NCBI RefSeq assembly: GCF_009363755.1 | Contig: NZ_CP045417.1 | Coordinates: 2,046,001-2,110,000, forward strand | Length of the DNA: 64,000 bases | From: Halomonas sp. THAF5a | GTDB taxonomy: Bacteria; Pseudomonadota; Gammaproteobacteria; Pseudomonadales; Halomonadaceae | Reading direction: 5' to 3' | Shown here: positions 46,777 to 56,942 of the stretch, piece by piece | How the letters are laid out: each line of letters starts with the position of its first letter | How positions within the stretch are numbered: position 1 is the first letter of the stretch | Made by a program: the position numbers and the translations under genes | Notes under the pieces: model-generated | What the model was told of the DNA's origin: nothing | Seen by the model: the letters and a program-made list of their open reading frames with translations, nothing else | Databases searched by the model: none

Positions 46777-49380
46777 GTGCTTGAAGCCTATCGCCAACAT
46801 GTCGAGGAGCGCGCCGCCGACGGCGTGCCGCCCAAGCCGCTGAACGCCGAGCAGGTCGCCGCCCTGGTCGAGCTGCTGAAGAATCCGCCGGCCGGCGAGG
46901 AGGAGTTCATCCTCGACCTGCTCACCAATCGCGTGCCCCCCGGTGTCGATGAGGCCGCCTACGTCAAGGCCGGCTTCCTCACCGCCATCGCCAAGGGCGA
47001 GGCCGAATCGCCGCTGGTCGATCGCATCCACGCGGTCAAGCTGCTGGGCACCATGCAGGGCGGGTACAACATCGTCTCACTGGTCGAGCTGCTGGACGAC
47101 GACTCGCTGGCCAAGGAAGTGGGCGAACAGCTCAAGCACACCCTGCTGATGTTCGATGCCTTCCACGACGTGGAAGAGCGCGCCAAGGCGGGCAACGCCG
47201 TGGCCAAGGAGATCATCCAGTCCTGGGCCGAGGCCGAGTGGTTCCTCGCCAAGCCCAAGCTGGACGAGAAGATCACCCTCACCGTCTTCAAGGTGCCGGG
47301 CGAGACCAACACCGACGACCTCTCCCCCGCCCCGGACGCCTGGTCCCGCCCGGACATCCCGCTGCACGCCAACGCCATGCTCAAGAACGAGCGCGACGGC
47401 ATCGCCCCGGAAGTCCCCGGCACCACCGGTCCGCTGAAGCAGATCGAGGAGGTCAAGGCCAAGGGCTTCCCGGTCGCCTACGTCGGCGACGTGGTCGGCA
47501 CCGGCTCCTCGCGCAAGTCCGCGACCAACTCCGTGCTGTGGTTCTTCGGCGACGACATCCCCCACGTCCCGAACAAGCGCGCCGGCGGCTTCTGCTTCGG
47601 CGGCAAGATCGCCCCGATCTTCTTCAACACCATGGAAGACTCCGGCGCCCTGCCCGTGGAGATGGACGTCGAGAAGCTCGAGATGGGCGACGTGATCGAT
47701 GTCTATCCCTATGAGGGCAAGGTGTGCAAGCACGGCACCGACGAGGTGCTCACCACCTTCGAGCTCAAGACCCAGCTGCTCCTGGACGAAGTGCGTGCCG
47801 GCGGCCGCATCCCGCTGATCATCGGCCGCGGCCTCACCGCCAAGGCGCGCGAGTCCTTGGGCCTCGCCCCCTCCGACGTCTTCCGCCTGCCCGAGCAGCC
47901 GGCCGACACCGGCAAGGGCTTCACCCTGGCCCAGAAGATGGTCGGCAAGGCCTGCGGCATGGACGGCGTGCGTCCCGGCATGTACTGCGAGCCGAAGATG
48001 ACCACCGTGGGCTCCCAGGACACCACCGGCCCGATGACCCGCGACGAGCTCAAGGACCTGGCCTGCCTGGGCTTCCAGGCCGACCTGGTGATGCAGTCCT
48101 TCTGCCACACCGCGGCCTACCCGAAGCCGGTGGACGTCGACACCCACCACACCCTGCCCGACTTCATCATGAACCGCGGCGGCGTCTCGCTGCGCCCGGG
48201 CGACGGCATCATCCACAGCTGGCTCAACCGCATGCTGCTGCCCGACACCGTGGGCACCGGCGGCGACTCCCACACCCGCTTCCCGCTGGGCATCTCCTTC
48301 CCGGCGGGCTCGGGCCTGGTCGCCTTCGCCGCCGCCACCGGCGTGATGCCGCTGGACATGCCGGAGTCCGTGCTGGTGCGCTTCAAGGGCCAGCGCCAGC
48401 CGGGCGTCACCTTGCGTGACCTGGTCCACGCCATCCCCTACTACGCGATCCAGCAGGGGCTGCTGACCGTCGAGAAGTCGGGCAAGAAGAACGCCTTCTC
48501 CGGTCGCGTGCTGGAGATCGAGGGCCTCGAGGACCTCACCGTCGAGCAGGCCTTCGAGCTCTCCGACGCCTCCGCCGAGCGCTCCGCCGCGGGCTGCACC
48601 ATCACCCTGGGCGATGACTCCGTCGCCGAGTACCTGAAGTCCAACATCACCCTGCTCAAGTGGATGATCGCCAACGGCTACGGCGACCGCCGTACCATCG
48701 AGCGCCGCATCCAGGGCATGGAGGAGTGGCTCGAGAACCCGAGCCTGATGCGCGCCGACAAGGACGCCGAGTACGCCGAGGTCATCGAGATCGACCTCGA
48801 CCAGCTCAAGGAGCCGGTGCTCTGCGCCCCGAACGATCCAGACGACGCTCGCCTGCTCTCCGAGGTCGCCGGCGAGAAGATCGACGAGGTCTTCATCGGC
48901 TCGTGCATGACCAACATCGGTCACTTCCGCGCCGCGGGCAAGCTGCTCGAGAAGCAGCCGGCCGGCAGCCTGAAGACCAAGCTGTGGCTTGCGCCGCCGA
49001 CCAAGATGGACCAGCACCAGCTGACCGAGGAAGGCTACTACGGCATCTACGGCCGCGCCGGCGCGCGCATGGAGATGCCGGGCTGCTCGCTGTGCATGGG
49101 TAACCAGGCGCGCGTCGCCGCCAAGAGCACCGTGGTCTCCACCTCGACCCGCAACTTCCCCAACCGCCTGGGCGACGGCGCCGACGTCTACCTGGCGTCC
49201 GCGGAGCTCGCGGCGGTGGCCGCGGTGGAGGGTCGCCTGCCGAGCGTCGACGAGTATCGCCGCTACATGAGCGAGTTCGACGCCATGGCCGGCGAGATCT
49301 ATCGCTACATGAACTTCCACGAGATCGAGGAGTTCCAGAAGGCCGCCTCCAACGTGATCCCGGTCGCCCAGGAAGCCTGA
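46777..49380 (+). CDS. acnB: Bifunctional aconitase B / 2-methylisocitrate dehydratase
   Basis: An 867-residue TCA-cycle enzyme that interconverts citrate and isocitrate. It has the AcnB order: N-terminal HEAT-like domain (1-160), swivelling domain ([14 protein letters not shown]) and catalytic domains. The 4Fe-4S ligands are C710 ([10 protein letters not shown]), C770 and C773 (GCSLCMGNQ), almost the same numbers as in E. coli. The start is a GTG at 46777 with GAGGG upstream. Its last codons and terminator region are duplicated 4.8 kb downstream. Confidence 0.97.
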   Translation: MLEAYRQHVEERAADGVPPKPLNAEQVAALVELLKNPPAGEEEFILDLLTNRVPPGVDEAAYVKAGFLTAIAKGEAESPLVDRIHAVKLLGTMQGGYNIVSLVELLDDDSLAKEVGEQLKHTLLMFDAFHDVEERAKAGNAVAKEIIQSWAEAEWFLAKPKLDEKITLTVFKVPGETNTDDLSPAPDAWSRPDIPLHANAMLKNERDGIAPEVPGTTGPLKQIEEVKAKGFPVAYVGDVVGTGSSRKSATNSVLWFFGDDIPHVPNKRAGGFCFGGKIAPIFFNTMEDSGALPVEMDVEKLEMGDVIDVYPYEGKVCKHGTDEVLTTFELKTQLLLDEVRAGGRIPLIIGRGLTAKARESLGLAPSDVFRLPEQPADTGKGFTLAQKMVGKACGMDGVRPGMYCEPKMTTVGSQDTTGPMTRDELKDLACLGFQADLVMQSFCHTAAYPKPVDVDTHHTLPDFIMNRGGVSLRPGDGIIHSWLNRMLLPDTVGTGGDSHTRFPLGISFPAGSGLVAFAAATGVMPLDMPESVLVRFKGQRQPGVTLRDLVHAIPYYAIQQGLLTVEKSGKKNAFSGRVLEIEGLEDLTVEQAFELSDASAERSAAGCTITLGDDSVAEYLKSNITLLKWMIANGYGDRRTIERRIQGMEEWLENPSLMRADKDAEYAEVIEIDLDQLKEPVLCAPNDPDDARLLSEVAGEKIDEVFIGSCMTNIGHFRAAGKLLEKQPAGSLKTKLWLAPPTKMDQHQLTEEGYYGIYGRAGARMEMPGCSLCMGNQARVAAKSTVVSTSTRNFPNRLGDGADVYLASAELAAVAAVEGRLPSVDEYRRYMSEFDAMAGEIYRYMNFHEIEEFQKAASNVIPVAQEA

Positions 49381-49476
49381 ACGCCGGTGTCGTGAGACCT
49401 TAAGCTCGACTCCGATGCTCGCACCATCGAAGGCCGCCGCTCGCGGTGGCCGGAGCCGATGACCGAAGCGCCCCTC
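49363..49476. repeat. Direct repeat, copy 1 (acnB 3' end and terminator region)
   Basis: 114 bp covering the last acnB codons, its stop and the following region. It is identical to 54160-54273 except for two T/C changes. The two copies are in the same orientation and bracket the island at 49.5-54.15 kb. Confidence 0.95.
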
Positions 49477-49492
49477 ACGGGGCGCTTTTTTT
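49466..49492 (+). terminator. Rho-independent terminator of acnB
   Basis: AAGCGCCCC and GGGGCGCTT form a perfect 9-bp stem with loop TCAC, ending in seven T residues. Confidence 0.93.
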
Positions 49493-49513
49493 GCGTCGGA
49501 ATACTAACGCCGC

Positions 49514-52500
49514 TCACAGATCGAAATCGACCTCTGGTTTCTCGCTCTCGGTTTGACGCCTGCGCTCATCGGCCAAGGCAGCCATTCGCACCGGATGAGC
49601 TATCGCCTGGCGTAAGCTCAATATCCTGGCATCATTGCCAAAAATGGCGCCGATAACCATCACTTCGCTAACTGGACATTCATCAAGTCCACCGAAAAGC
49701 CCCGGTAGCGAATACGTGCTGGCCAGCGAGGAGACAGCCATAACGTCCTGCTCATCAAACCAGGTCGCCCGATTGTCATCAGGCCTCAAATAACCATTCT
49801 CCCGAGCCTTCTGCCCCAAACCAAATTGGGTTTGAGATACACGAGCGCGCGCACGCAAACCGCGCATGCAAGTCGCCGCTTTCGGGTCCTGCGGCACCGC
49901 CGTTGAAGAGAGTCGACTATCTTGCGCCCATAGCGTCAGCACAATCGATGACTCCTGTTCGGTACCGCTCAGCTGCTCTGGATCGACGGTTGGATAGGTT
50001 TCGAGGAGCTTTTGTCTCAATTGCGGCCAGGAAGGCCCCTTACCGGGGGGGAACAGTTTTGTACGAGAGACTGCCGTAACCTTGTCGTCGAGACTTGGAG
50101 GTTCGCGGTAAATCGCTACAAGTTCATGACGGTGTGTCGATTCGATCAGCACGCCGTTGTGAAAAGCTGCCCAGTCGTTTATTGGCTCTACTCCCGCCTC
50201 GCGCGCGACCCGCTGTCTCGACTCAACGGTGGCCTGATATCGCTGATCGGCCTCGATGGCGTCAGCAAGCCTGTCGACAGCAGAGGTAAAGTCTTCTCCG
50301 AGCCTTACCCCCTTAATGGAAAATTCACTCGGGGTTGCGGCATATCCATCCAACTCCGACCTGGCAGAGAGAGCCTGCCCCTCGGCGCCACTCTCTGCCT
50401 GTTCCGAGAAAACGTGCCTAAGGCGCACGCTGTTGTCGTTGATGATGGCCTGCCCGCGGCCAGCGTCGAAGAGAATCACTTCTCTGGGCTCATAGCGCAG
50501 CGTCATCCTGGCGGCAAGCGTTGCGCCCCTGCCGTATCGGTCGTCCACCCCCGAGATCCGCAGGGCGAGCAGCGCATCGAACGCCAGGTCCTCATCGCTG
50601 GCCTGCTGAAACTCGCGGGCCTGCTCCGGCGACATGGGCAGGAAGAGCCCTCGATCTGACGCCTGGGCACTCAACTGGACCGAAAGGGCACGATCGGCTT
50701 CGGGTGCGTTATCGCTGAACTCCGGCGAAAGACCGGTGACAGGCCAGCCCTGGCGCTCGAAATCATAGGGGGAAAGCCGAATGCGCGCCTTGATCCAGTG
50801 CGCACCGGGTTGCTCGAGCCTCGCCCTGATGCCATCAGCCAGCGCCTGCGCGGCCTCCCTTCGGGCAAAGGCATCCGATCCGGCAAACTGGCGGCTCTCC
50901 AGCTGCCGACGAATGATCTCCTCCGGGTCCTGCTCCGCCAGCCTGGCCCCCTGCCAGAGCAGTTCTCCCCGCCACGCCAGCTCGATACGCTCATGAGCAA
51001 CGGGCATTTGACGCTCGAAAGAGACACCGGCGATGACCGGAGCCTCTTGCCAGGCCTGACTGGGCGAGTAGCGACGCACCACCAGACGCTCGGGGTGTCC
51101 TGCCAGCAGCAGCCGCTCCTGGCCGTCCGGCAGCCTCACGATCCTCTCCGCGGTCACGGCGATCTCGACGGCGGCGAAAGGCCGTCCGCCGTCTCTGGAT
51201 TCGTTGCTGGGCAGTACTTCGTTCACCTCATAGACGCGGGCATCTCGCGGCAGCACCACCGTCGCCTGCTGCATGCCTTGCCGGTGGCCCGCGAGGGGGA
51301 GCGAGATGACCTGGAAGTTCTCTACTGGAAGACCGAGTGCCTGGGAGAGTAGGCTGACGTTTCCGTCTCGGCGGCGCTCCTGCAGGAAGTCCTGGAGGCT
51401 GCGCTCCCCTTTCGCCAAGCCTTCGTCATAACTTGCCCGAAAGGAGAACGTCAAACCTGTTTCTTCACGGAAAAGATCTGTGGCCGGTAGCTCATCCAGC
51501 GCTATTACCTTAGCTCGACTCGCAACTCTCTCTACCTCTTCGTCACTGTCCAGCCACCATGGGCGTTCGAAATCCTCGAGTCTTCGTGTCTCATGGGTAT
51601 CGCTGGCGTCACTTAGATCCTCGTCGCGATAGCGATAGAGTACTTCGGAAAGGTCACGGCCAGAGCGTACCTCCAGCGCGCCCGTGGGATTCGCCACGTA
51701 GCTCAGCAGAGGGTGACCGCGATTATCTTGAGAAACGCTGGCCGTTAGTGTGGCAGGGACAGCCAGAGCAAACCGAGCTCCTCCCAGCCGCTTCACCCAC
51801 TCCTCGGCCATCGCAGGGCTCACTGGAACAGACTTGGGCCTCAGTGGAGTATCGATAAGCACGCGGGCTCGGTGGCCGCGAACATTCTTGATGGCCTCTC
51901 CTCCGCCGCTGAAACAGTTTTCTATCGATTGCTGTTTAATGGGAAAACGCTCGTTCTTGAAGTCATAGTTTTCCATGCTTAAACCACAGATCAGGGTCAT
52001 ATTGGCGGAGGGCGGCTGTGCCTCTCGCTGCAAGGCGGCTCGCGCCTTGCCACGCAGCGCTTCCTGGAGTCGTGCAGCTTCAAACTGATTCATGCGCACC
52101 GTATGGGTCAGCATGCCCAGTGACTGTTGCGAAGGGGAAACTTTGACTCCGTTCCTAAACAGCCTCTCGACGCGCTCGAAGCGCGATACATCGATACCCG
52201 CGTCGGCGAATGCCTGCCGCACCTCTGCTAAGGTAAGCGGCTGGCTGCCTACAAAACGCTGCTCGAGTTCCGAGCCTAGTGCCTGGTCAGCCACCATTGC
52301 GGCCAGCCACTGCCGCTGACGCTCCTGCCAGTCGTCATCGTCTCGCCATTCTCTGGGTAGGTTTCCCCATGATCCAATGCTCACCAAAAGAAGCTTCTCA
52401 TCGGCGGCCTGATCTCCACGGTTTTGCTGTAGAGCGCTATCTGGAAGATCAAACGGGTCGACGGAAGTCTGCTCGTCGACCATATCGGTACGGTGCGCTT

Positions 52501-53083
52501 GATTACTGGTAGCCCCTCGCTGCAGTGCGGACTGCAGAGACAACACGAGAGAGCCGCTCGGCTGCCCAGTCTGGCGCATCCCCTGATCGGACTGAAAGTC
52601 CCGAATCGCTCCCGCCGTTTTTCTTCCCATCAGCCCGTCCACCGGTCCTGCAGGATAGCCCAGGCGATTGAGCATCTCTTGAACGCGAGCAATGGTTTCC
52701 CTCGACTCACCGATCGCGTATGCGGAACGTTGGGAACGGTTGTCCTGGCGCGCTTGGGACGCTCTGGCGCCGGTCATTCGCTGGCCGTCTTGGGCCCGGC
52801 GCTGCTGTTGCTCCTGTAGTCGTCGTTGGCGCTGCAGCTCCGCCTGTCGTCTGTAGGCCTCCTGACGCCTAAGCTCTTCTTCTCTCCGCAACGCTTCTTG
52901 GCGACGATATGCCTCCTGCCTGCGGGCATTCTCTTCTTGCAAAATGGATCGTCCCACCCCTTCGATCACTCCTCTCAACAAGTCTTGCTGCGCGCGGGCA
53001 GGAGATGCCACAGCAACCATGACCACGATGAGATAAATGAAACCTATCGACACCCGTTTACCAAAAACTATTGTAGCGAACAT
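49514..53083 (-). CDS. Large exported protein with a peptidoglycan-binding domain
   Basis: A 1189-residue protein that I do not recognise as a whole. It has a signal peptide (hydrophobic core FIYLIVVMVAVA, likely cut after ARA31) and a Gln/Arg/Glu-rich coiled coil at about 45-105 with repeated EAYRRQ. A PG_binding_1 domain lies at about 128-184 (VQEMLNRLGYPAGPVDGLMG). About 1000 residues of unassigned sequence follow. It is likely periplasmic. Third-position GC is lower than in the flanking genes. It lies on the minus strand inside the repeat-flanked island, with a second exported protein encoded 50 bp upstream. The start is uncertain: ATG 53083 is chosen because it begins the signal peptide, but AAGG is only two bases away. 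Confidence 0.75.
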   Translation of the reverse strand: MFATIVFGKRVSIGFIYLIVVMVAVASPARAQQDLLRGVIEGVGRSILQEENARRQEAYRRQEALRREEELRRQEAYRRQAELQRQRRLQEQQQRRAQDGQRMTGARASQARQDNRSQRSAYAIGESRETIARVQEMLNRLGYPAGPVDGLMGRKTAGAIRDFQSDQGMRQTGQPSGSLVLSLQSALQRGATSNQAHRTDMVDEQTSVDPFDLPDSALQQNRGDQAADEKLLLVSIGSWGNLPREWRDDDDWQERQRQWLAAMVADQALGSELEQRFVGSQPLTLAEVRQAFADAGIDVSRFERVERLFRNGVKVSPSQQSLGMLTHTVRMNQFEAARLQEALRGKARAALQREAQPPSANMTLICGLSMENYDFKNERFPIKQQSIENCFSGGGEAIKNVRGHRARVLIDTPLRPKSVPVSPAMAEEWVKRLGGARFALAVPATLTASVSQDNRGHPLLSYVANPTGALEVRSGRDLSEVLYRYRDEDLSDASDTHETRRLEDFERPWWLDSDEEVERVASRAKVIALDELPATDLFREETGLTFSFRASYDEGLAKGERSLQDFLQERRRDGNVSLLSQALGLPVENFQVISLPLAGHRQGMQQATVVLPRDARVYEVNEVLPSNESRDGGRPFAAVEIAVTAERIVRLPDGQERLLLAGHPERLVVRRYSPSQAWQEAPVIAGVSFERQMPVAHERIELAWRGELLWQGARLAEQDPEEIIRRQLESRQFAGSDAFARREAAQALADGIRARLEQPGAHWIKARIRLSPYDFERQGWPVTGLSPEFSDNAPEADRALSVQLSAQASDRGLFLPMSPEQAREFQQASDEDLAFDALLALRISGVDDRYGRGATLAARMTLRYEPREVILFDAGRGQAIINDNSVRLRHVFSEQAESGAEGQALSARSELDGYAATPSEFSIKGVRLGEDFTSAVDRLADAIEADQRYQATVESRQRVAREAGVEPINDWAAFHNGVLIESTHRHELVAIYREPPSLDDKVTAVSRTKLFPPGKGPSWPQLRQKLLETYPTVDPEQLSGTEQESSIVLTLWAQDSRLSSTAVPQDPKAATCMRGLRARARVSQTQFGLGQKARENGYLRPDDNRATWFDEQDVMAVSSLASTYSLPGLFGGLDECPVSEVMVIGAIFGNDARILSLRQAIAHPVRMAALADERRRQTESEKPEVDFDL

Positions 53084-53133
53084 CACCTTCACCCCGCACA
53101 CTTTATTCTATTTATCACCGAACTACCAAGCTG

Positions 53134-53604
53134 CTATAGTCGGCACACTTCACGAAAGTCTTGCATTGCCCGCGCCGACCCGGCCAAGCCTGTATTAAAG
53201 AAGACTCCGACCCGATCCGAGCTAATCGATAACTCCATACCTTGAGAAAAGAATTGCTTACCCTCTTCACCTAGCATCAACTTCCCGACCAAAGCATTAT
53301 CAAGTCCTCCAAGGTATTCTGTATCAATGGCATAACGCCCCGTACGCCTGTCGGGCAAGGTAATCCAGACGATAATCGAAGGCTGATGACGCAAGCTTTC
53401 ATTCAGGGGGACCTCTCCCCCTATCAGCGTAAAGGAAAGAGCCTCCTGACCGCTGAAGCATCCCAAGATCAGCGACTTCTCATCGCTTTTCGCCTGATAG
53501 AATACGCGATCATCTTGCGTTTCTGGCAACAAACTCCAGTCATCGGCCCACAAAGGAAGCGACAGAAGCAGGATACTAATCCCGTATATAGTATTGTTTT
53601 TCAT
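53134..53604 (-). CDS. Small exported protein of unknown function
   Basis: A 156-residue protein with a clear signal peptide (MKNNTIYGISILLLSLPLWA, cleaved before DDW). The mature part is about 136 residues of predicted beta-rich sequence with two cysteines (GCFSG and VCRL) that could form a disulfide. No family is recognised. ATG 53604 has GAGG seven to ten bases upstream. Codon use is AT-richer than the chromosome, as in the neighbouring island gene, suggesting shared foreign origin and perhaps joint function. Confidence 0.72.
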   Translation of the reverse strand: MKNNTIYGISILLLSLPLWADDWSLLPETQDDRVFYQAKSDEKSLILGCFSGQEALSFTLIGGEVPLNESLRHQPSIIVWITLPDRRTGRYAIDTEYLGGLDNALVGKLMLGEEGKQFFSQGMELSISSDRVGVFFNTGLAGSARAMQDFREVCRL

Positions 53605-54159
53605 ATACTTTTTCCTCAATCATCGTTTATCAGCTGCATAATTTTTCAAACTCTCCACCCCTCTGGTCTCTTCATCATTTGAAAGCTCATCACCACTAGC
53701 ACTAGAGACTTAAGACCCATCCATTAATTATTCAAAGGATCACAATGGGAAACAAAGGCGATATCAAAAAGCCAGAAAAACAAAATACTACTCCCATCAA
53801 CGACCGATGCATCAGAAAGATAAAGCGAAAACAAACCGCAAAACAATATCTCTAAACAAACGGTAGACACGGCTCGTTTATTGTCAACCCACACCAACCA
53901 TAAGCCCGACCTGAAAAAACTGTGGCTAATATTCTTCAGTTAATTCAGAGCGTTCTTCCACCCCCCCCCTGCTTCCCTCCCTGCTTCCCTCCCTGCTTCC
54001 AAAGGACCAGCTGTCAGGCGTGATAGCTTCTCTCCTATGGCTTCGCTCCCGAAGAATCCCGCCAGAGTTGGGCGTGAATTCAGGACAACGGCTACGCCAT
54101 GCAGCTTTGAAAACTCCTTGACAACATCTGGACTGATCGAAGGACGCGAAGATAGCCCT
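53605..54159. other. AT-rich non-coding end of the island
   Basis: About 550 bp with much lower GC than the surroundings, especially 53620-53940, and no convincing gene on either strand. It ends in a C-tract and a pyrimidine repeat (12-bp unit CTGCTTCCCTCC, 53969-54000). It probably holds the promoter of the two island genes. An open minus-strand frame through the repeat is low-complexity and runs into the duplicated terminator. Confidence 0.6.
53969..54000. repeat. 12-bp pyrimidine tandem repeat
   Basis: CTGCTTCCCTCC is present twice, followed by CTGCTTCC and preceded by a run of C residues. It is located between the AT-rich island DNA and the right-hand direct repeat. Confidence 0.85.
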
Positions 54160-54273
54160 GTCGCCCAGGAAGCCTGAACGCCGGCGTCGTGAGACCTTAA
54201 GCTCGACTCCGATGCTCGCACCATCGAAGGCCGCCGCTCGCGGCGGCCGGAGCCGATGACCGAAGCGCCCCTC
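54160..54273. repeat. Direct repeat, copy 2 (right end of island)
   Basis: Matches 49363-49476 at 112 of 114 positions and keeps the last codons and stop of acnB (encoding VAQEA-stop) without the rest of the gene. Its upstream sequence is unrelated to acnB. Confidence 0.95.
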
Positions 54274-54288
54274 TGGGGAGCTTTTTTT
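54263..54288 (+). terminator. Decayed copy of the acnB terminator
   Basis: AAGCGCCCC/GGGGAGCTT with a TCT loop and seven T residues. The stem has one G-A mismatch compared with the perfect copy at 49466. Confidence 0.75.
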
Positions 54289-54404
54289 GTGCGCCTCTTC
54301 CCCGCCGCCTTCTCGGCGTCTGCCACCAAAGGGGACCTGTCGTCGCGCCCCGGGCATGGCATCATCGGCACTCGTCAACCGGATCGACCCCAGGAGCCAT
54401 CATC

Positions 54405-54893
54405 GTGAGCCAGATCGTTACCCCCGATATCTGCGACGCCTACCCCGACGTCCAGGTGCTCGAGCCGCTGTTCGTCAACGTCGGCGGCCAGGAGGCCTTC
54501 TGCGGCCCGGTCCGCACCGTGAAGTGCTTCGAGGACAACTCCCGGGTCAAGGAGGCCGTGGCCGAGCCCGGCGACGGCGCCGTGCTGGTGGTGGACGCCG
54601 GCGGCTCGACCCGCTGTGCCATGCTCGGCGACATGCTGGCCGAACAGGCCGCCGGCAACGGCTGGGCCGGGGTGGTGATGTACGGCTGCGTGCGCGACGT
54701 CGACGTCCTGGCCGAGACCGACCTCGGCATCCAGGCGCTGGGCGCCCATCCGCGCAAGAGCGAGAAGCGCGGCGAGGGCCAACGCGACCTGCCGGTGACC
54801 TTCGCCGGGGTGACGATCGCGCCGGGCCAGTGGCTCTATGCCGACAACAACGGCATCCTGATCGCCGACGAGCGGCTGGACCTCGCGCGCTGA
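54405..54893 (+). CDS. rraA: RraA-family protein (RNase E inhibitor / HMG aldolase-like)
   Basis: A 162-residue protein of the RraA fold. It has the N-terminal [16 protein letters not shown], the metal/active-site region [20 protein letters not shown], and [18 protein letters not shown]. Members either inhibit RNase E or act as 4-hydroxy-4-methyl-2-oxoglutarate aldolases; sequence alone does not decide. The start is a GTG at 54405, with AGGAG eight bases upstream. It lies just beyond the right end of the island. Confidence 0.92.
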   Translation: MSQIVTPDICDAYPDVQVLEPLFVNVGGQEAFCGPVRTVKCFEDNSRVKEAVAEPGDGAVLVVDAGGSTRCAMLGDMLAEQAAGNGWAGVVMYGCVRDVDVLAETDLGIQALGAHPRKSEKRGEGQRDLPVTFAGVTIAPGQWLYADNNGILIADERLDLAR

Positions 54894-55049
54894 CCCGCGC
54901 CGCCCCGCCAGGCCCCCGCGGGCGTCCGCGGGCGTCCGCGGGGCGCCTCGCCCCTTCCCCGGGAGCCGGGAGACCGCGCGGCCCCTTTCCTTGCCCGAGC
55001 GGGAGGCGCGATGCCACCCTGAGCGCATCGCCACCACCCGCGAGCGTCC

Positions 55050-56933
55050 ATGCAGCCCCTGTCACGCCTGAGCGGCGACGTGCTGCGCACCCTGCGCGAG
55101 CACCTGCGCCCGCTGATCGCCTACCACCTCTTCTTCACCCTGCTGGCCTCGAGCCTGCTGCTGCCGGCCGCGGGCTGGACGCTGTCGAGCCTGCTCGGCG
55201 AGTTCGGCCGGCCGGTGATCACCAATGCCGAGCTGATCGCCCTGCTGATGAGCCCGGCGGGCCTGCTGTGGCTCCTGGCGGCGCTGGGCCTGACCTTCCT
55301 GGTGCTCTACCTGCAGCAGTCGGGGATGATCCTCGTCGCCGTGCGGCCCCACGGCCGCCACGTGCGCCTGGCCTTCGAGGCGCTCTGGGCGACCCTGCGC
55401 CGCCTGCCGGCGATCGGTGGGCTGGTCGTGCTGCAGGTCGGCACCCAGCTGCTGCTGCTGCTGCCCCCGGCTCTGGCCATCGCCGGGCTGCACGAGCTCT
55501 TCCTCGGGGCGCTGGACCCCTACTTCGTGCAGCGCGTGCGGCCCCCGGCCTTCTGGGCCTTCGTCGCCAGCGCGCTGGTGCCGGCACTCGCCTGGGCACT
55601 GCTCGCGGGCGGACTCTACGTGCGCTGGCACCTGGCGCTGGCGGTGCTGACCCTGGAGGGGCGGTCGCCCCGGGCGGCGTTGGCCCGCAGCGCACGCCTG
55701 ACCCGTGGCGAGGGGCGCCACATCGCCGCGGCGGTGCTGCTGTTGCTGGTCGGTATCGTCGGCCTGCCACTGCTCGCCACCGCGCTGTTCGACCGGGTGG
55801 TCACGCCGCTGCTGTGGTGGCTGCCCGAGCGCAATACGGTGCTGGTACCGGCCATGCTCGCCTACCTCACCGCCTACCTGCTCATCACCCTGGCCATCGC
55901 CTTCGGCGGCATCGCCGCCAATGCTCTGCAGGCGACCTGCCTCTACCTGCGCCTGGCCCATCGCGAGCCGCGCCCCGAGCCGCCCCCGCCGGGCAGTCAT
56001 CCCCACCGCCTGGCCTGGGCCGTGGAGCTCGCGGTGCTGCTCTTCGCCATCGGCCAGGCCTGGATGATCGTCCACCGCTTCGAGATCCGCGACGAGGTCG
56101 AGATCATCGCCCACCGCGGCAGCTCACTGAAGGCGCCGGAGAACACCCTGGCGGCGCTGGACCAGGCCATCCGCGACGGCGCCGACGGCATCGAGATCGA
56201 CGTGCGCCTGACCGCCGACGACCAGGTCGTCCTCTATCACGACGAGAGCCTCCAGCGGCTGACCGGTGACGAACGCCCCCTGGGCAGCCTGCCCCGGGGG
56301 GCCCTGGCGGCCTTCGATGTCGGACGCTGGTTCGACCCCGCCTTCACCGGCGAGCGAATCCCGGGGCTCGACGAGGCGCTGGCCCTGACCCGCGGGCGCG
56401 CCTGGCTGCTGATCGAGCTCAAGCCCGACCCCGGGCGCGAGCTCGACCTGGTCGAGGCGGTGCTCGACGACTTGCGAAAGGAACGGGAAGCGCGCCACGC
56501 CTGCCGGGCAGCGGCCGAGGACCGGATCAACGCCTTGGCCTGCGGCGAGCCCGATGTCATGGGAGAGATGCGCGTGGCCACCCGCTCGCCCTGGCTGCTG
56601 CGCGAGGTGGCGCGGCGCGAGCCGCGCCTGGGCACCACCCTGCTGGCCCAGCTGGTGCTGTCGGGCAGCCTGGAGCGTCGCGGCTTCGATGGCCTGGCGC
56701 TGCGCCACAATCGCATCGACGAGGAGGAGATCCGCCTGGCGGGCCACTACGGCTACGCCCTGCACGCCTGGACCCTCAACGACCGCGACGCCATGTCGCG
56801 CCTGATCGACCTGGGGGTGGATGGCATCATCACCGACCGCCCGGCCCGGCTGGCGGGGCTGATCGCAGAGCGTCGGCGCCTGGGGGACGGCGCCCTGATG
56901 CTGGTCAAGCTGCGTAACTGGCTGAGGAGCTAG
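55050..56933 (+). CDS. Membrane-anchored glycerophosphodiester phosphodiesterase
   Basis: A 627-residue protein. The first 345 residues form a membrane domain with about seven helices (GPDPase_memb type). Residues about 350-620 are a GDPD TIM-barrel with IIAHRGSSLKAPENTLAAL, DGIEIDVRLTADDQVVLYHD and the C-terminal LGVDGIITDRPARL. The catalytic His/Arg and metal Glu/Asp are present. It would hydrolyse glycerophosphodiesters (lipid head groups) to glycerol-3-phosphate. The array of 131-133-bp repeats begins nine bases after its stop. Confidence 0.9.
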   Translation: MQPLSRLSGDVLRTLREHLRPLIAYHLFFTLLASSLLLPAAGWTLSSLLGEFGRPVITNAELIALLMSPAGLLWLLAALGLTFLVLYLQQSGMILVAVRPHGRHVRLAFEALWATLRRLPAIGGLVVLQVGTQLLLLLPPALAIAGLHELFLGALDPYFVQRVRPPAFWAFVASALVPALAWALLAGGLYVRWHLALAVLTLEGRSPRAALARSARLTRGEGRHIAAAVLLLLVGIVGLPLLATALFDRVVTPLLWWLPERNTVLVPAMLAYLTAYLLITLAIAFGGIAANALQATCLYLRLAHREPRPEPPPPGSHPHRLAWAVELAVLLFAIGQAWMIVHRFEIRDEVEIIAHRGSSLKAPENTLAALDQAIRDGADGIEIDVRLTADDQVVLYHDESLQRLTGDERPLGSLPRGALAAFDVGRWFDPAFTGERIPGLDEALALTRGRAWLLIELKPDPGRELDLVEAVLDDLRKEREARHACRAAAEDRINALACGEPDVMGEMRVATRSPWLLREVARREPRLGTTLLAQLVLSGSLERRGFDGLALRHNRIDEEEIRLAGHYGYALHAWTLNDRDAMSRLIDLGVDGIITDRPARLAGLIAERRRLGDGALMLVKLRNWLRS

Positions 56934-56942
56934 CCGTCCGAT

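Noticed and set aside
49514..53604. Toxin-immunity pair
   Set aside because: Both proteins carry signal peptides and no toxin or immunity domain is recognised. The order alone is not enough.
49500..54160. Prophage or insertion sequence
   Set aside because: No integrase, transposase, recombinase or phage structural gene is present; only the direct repeats suggest past mobility.
53926..54378. Minus-strand open frame of 150 codons at the island's right end
   Set aside because: It reads through the 12-bp pyrimidine repeat (Ser/Arg/Glu/Gly repeats) and the duplicated terminator, and has no recognisable domain or ribosome-binding site.
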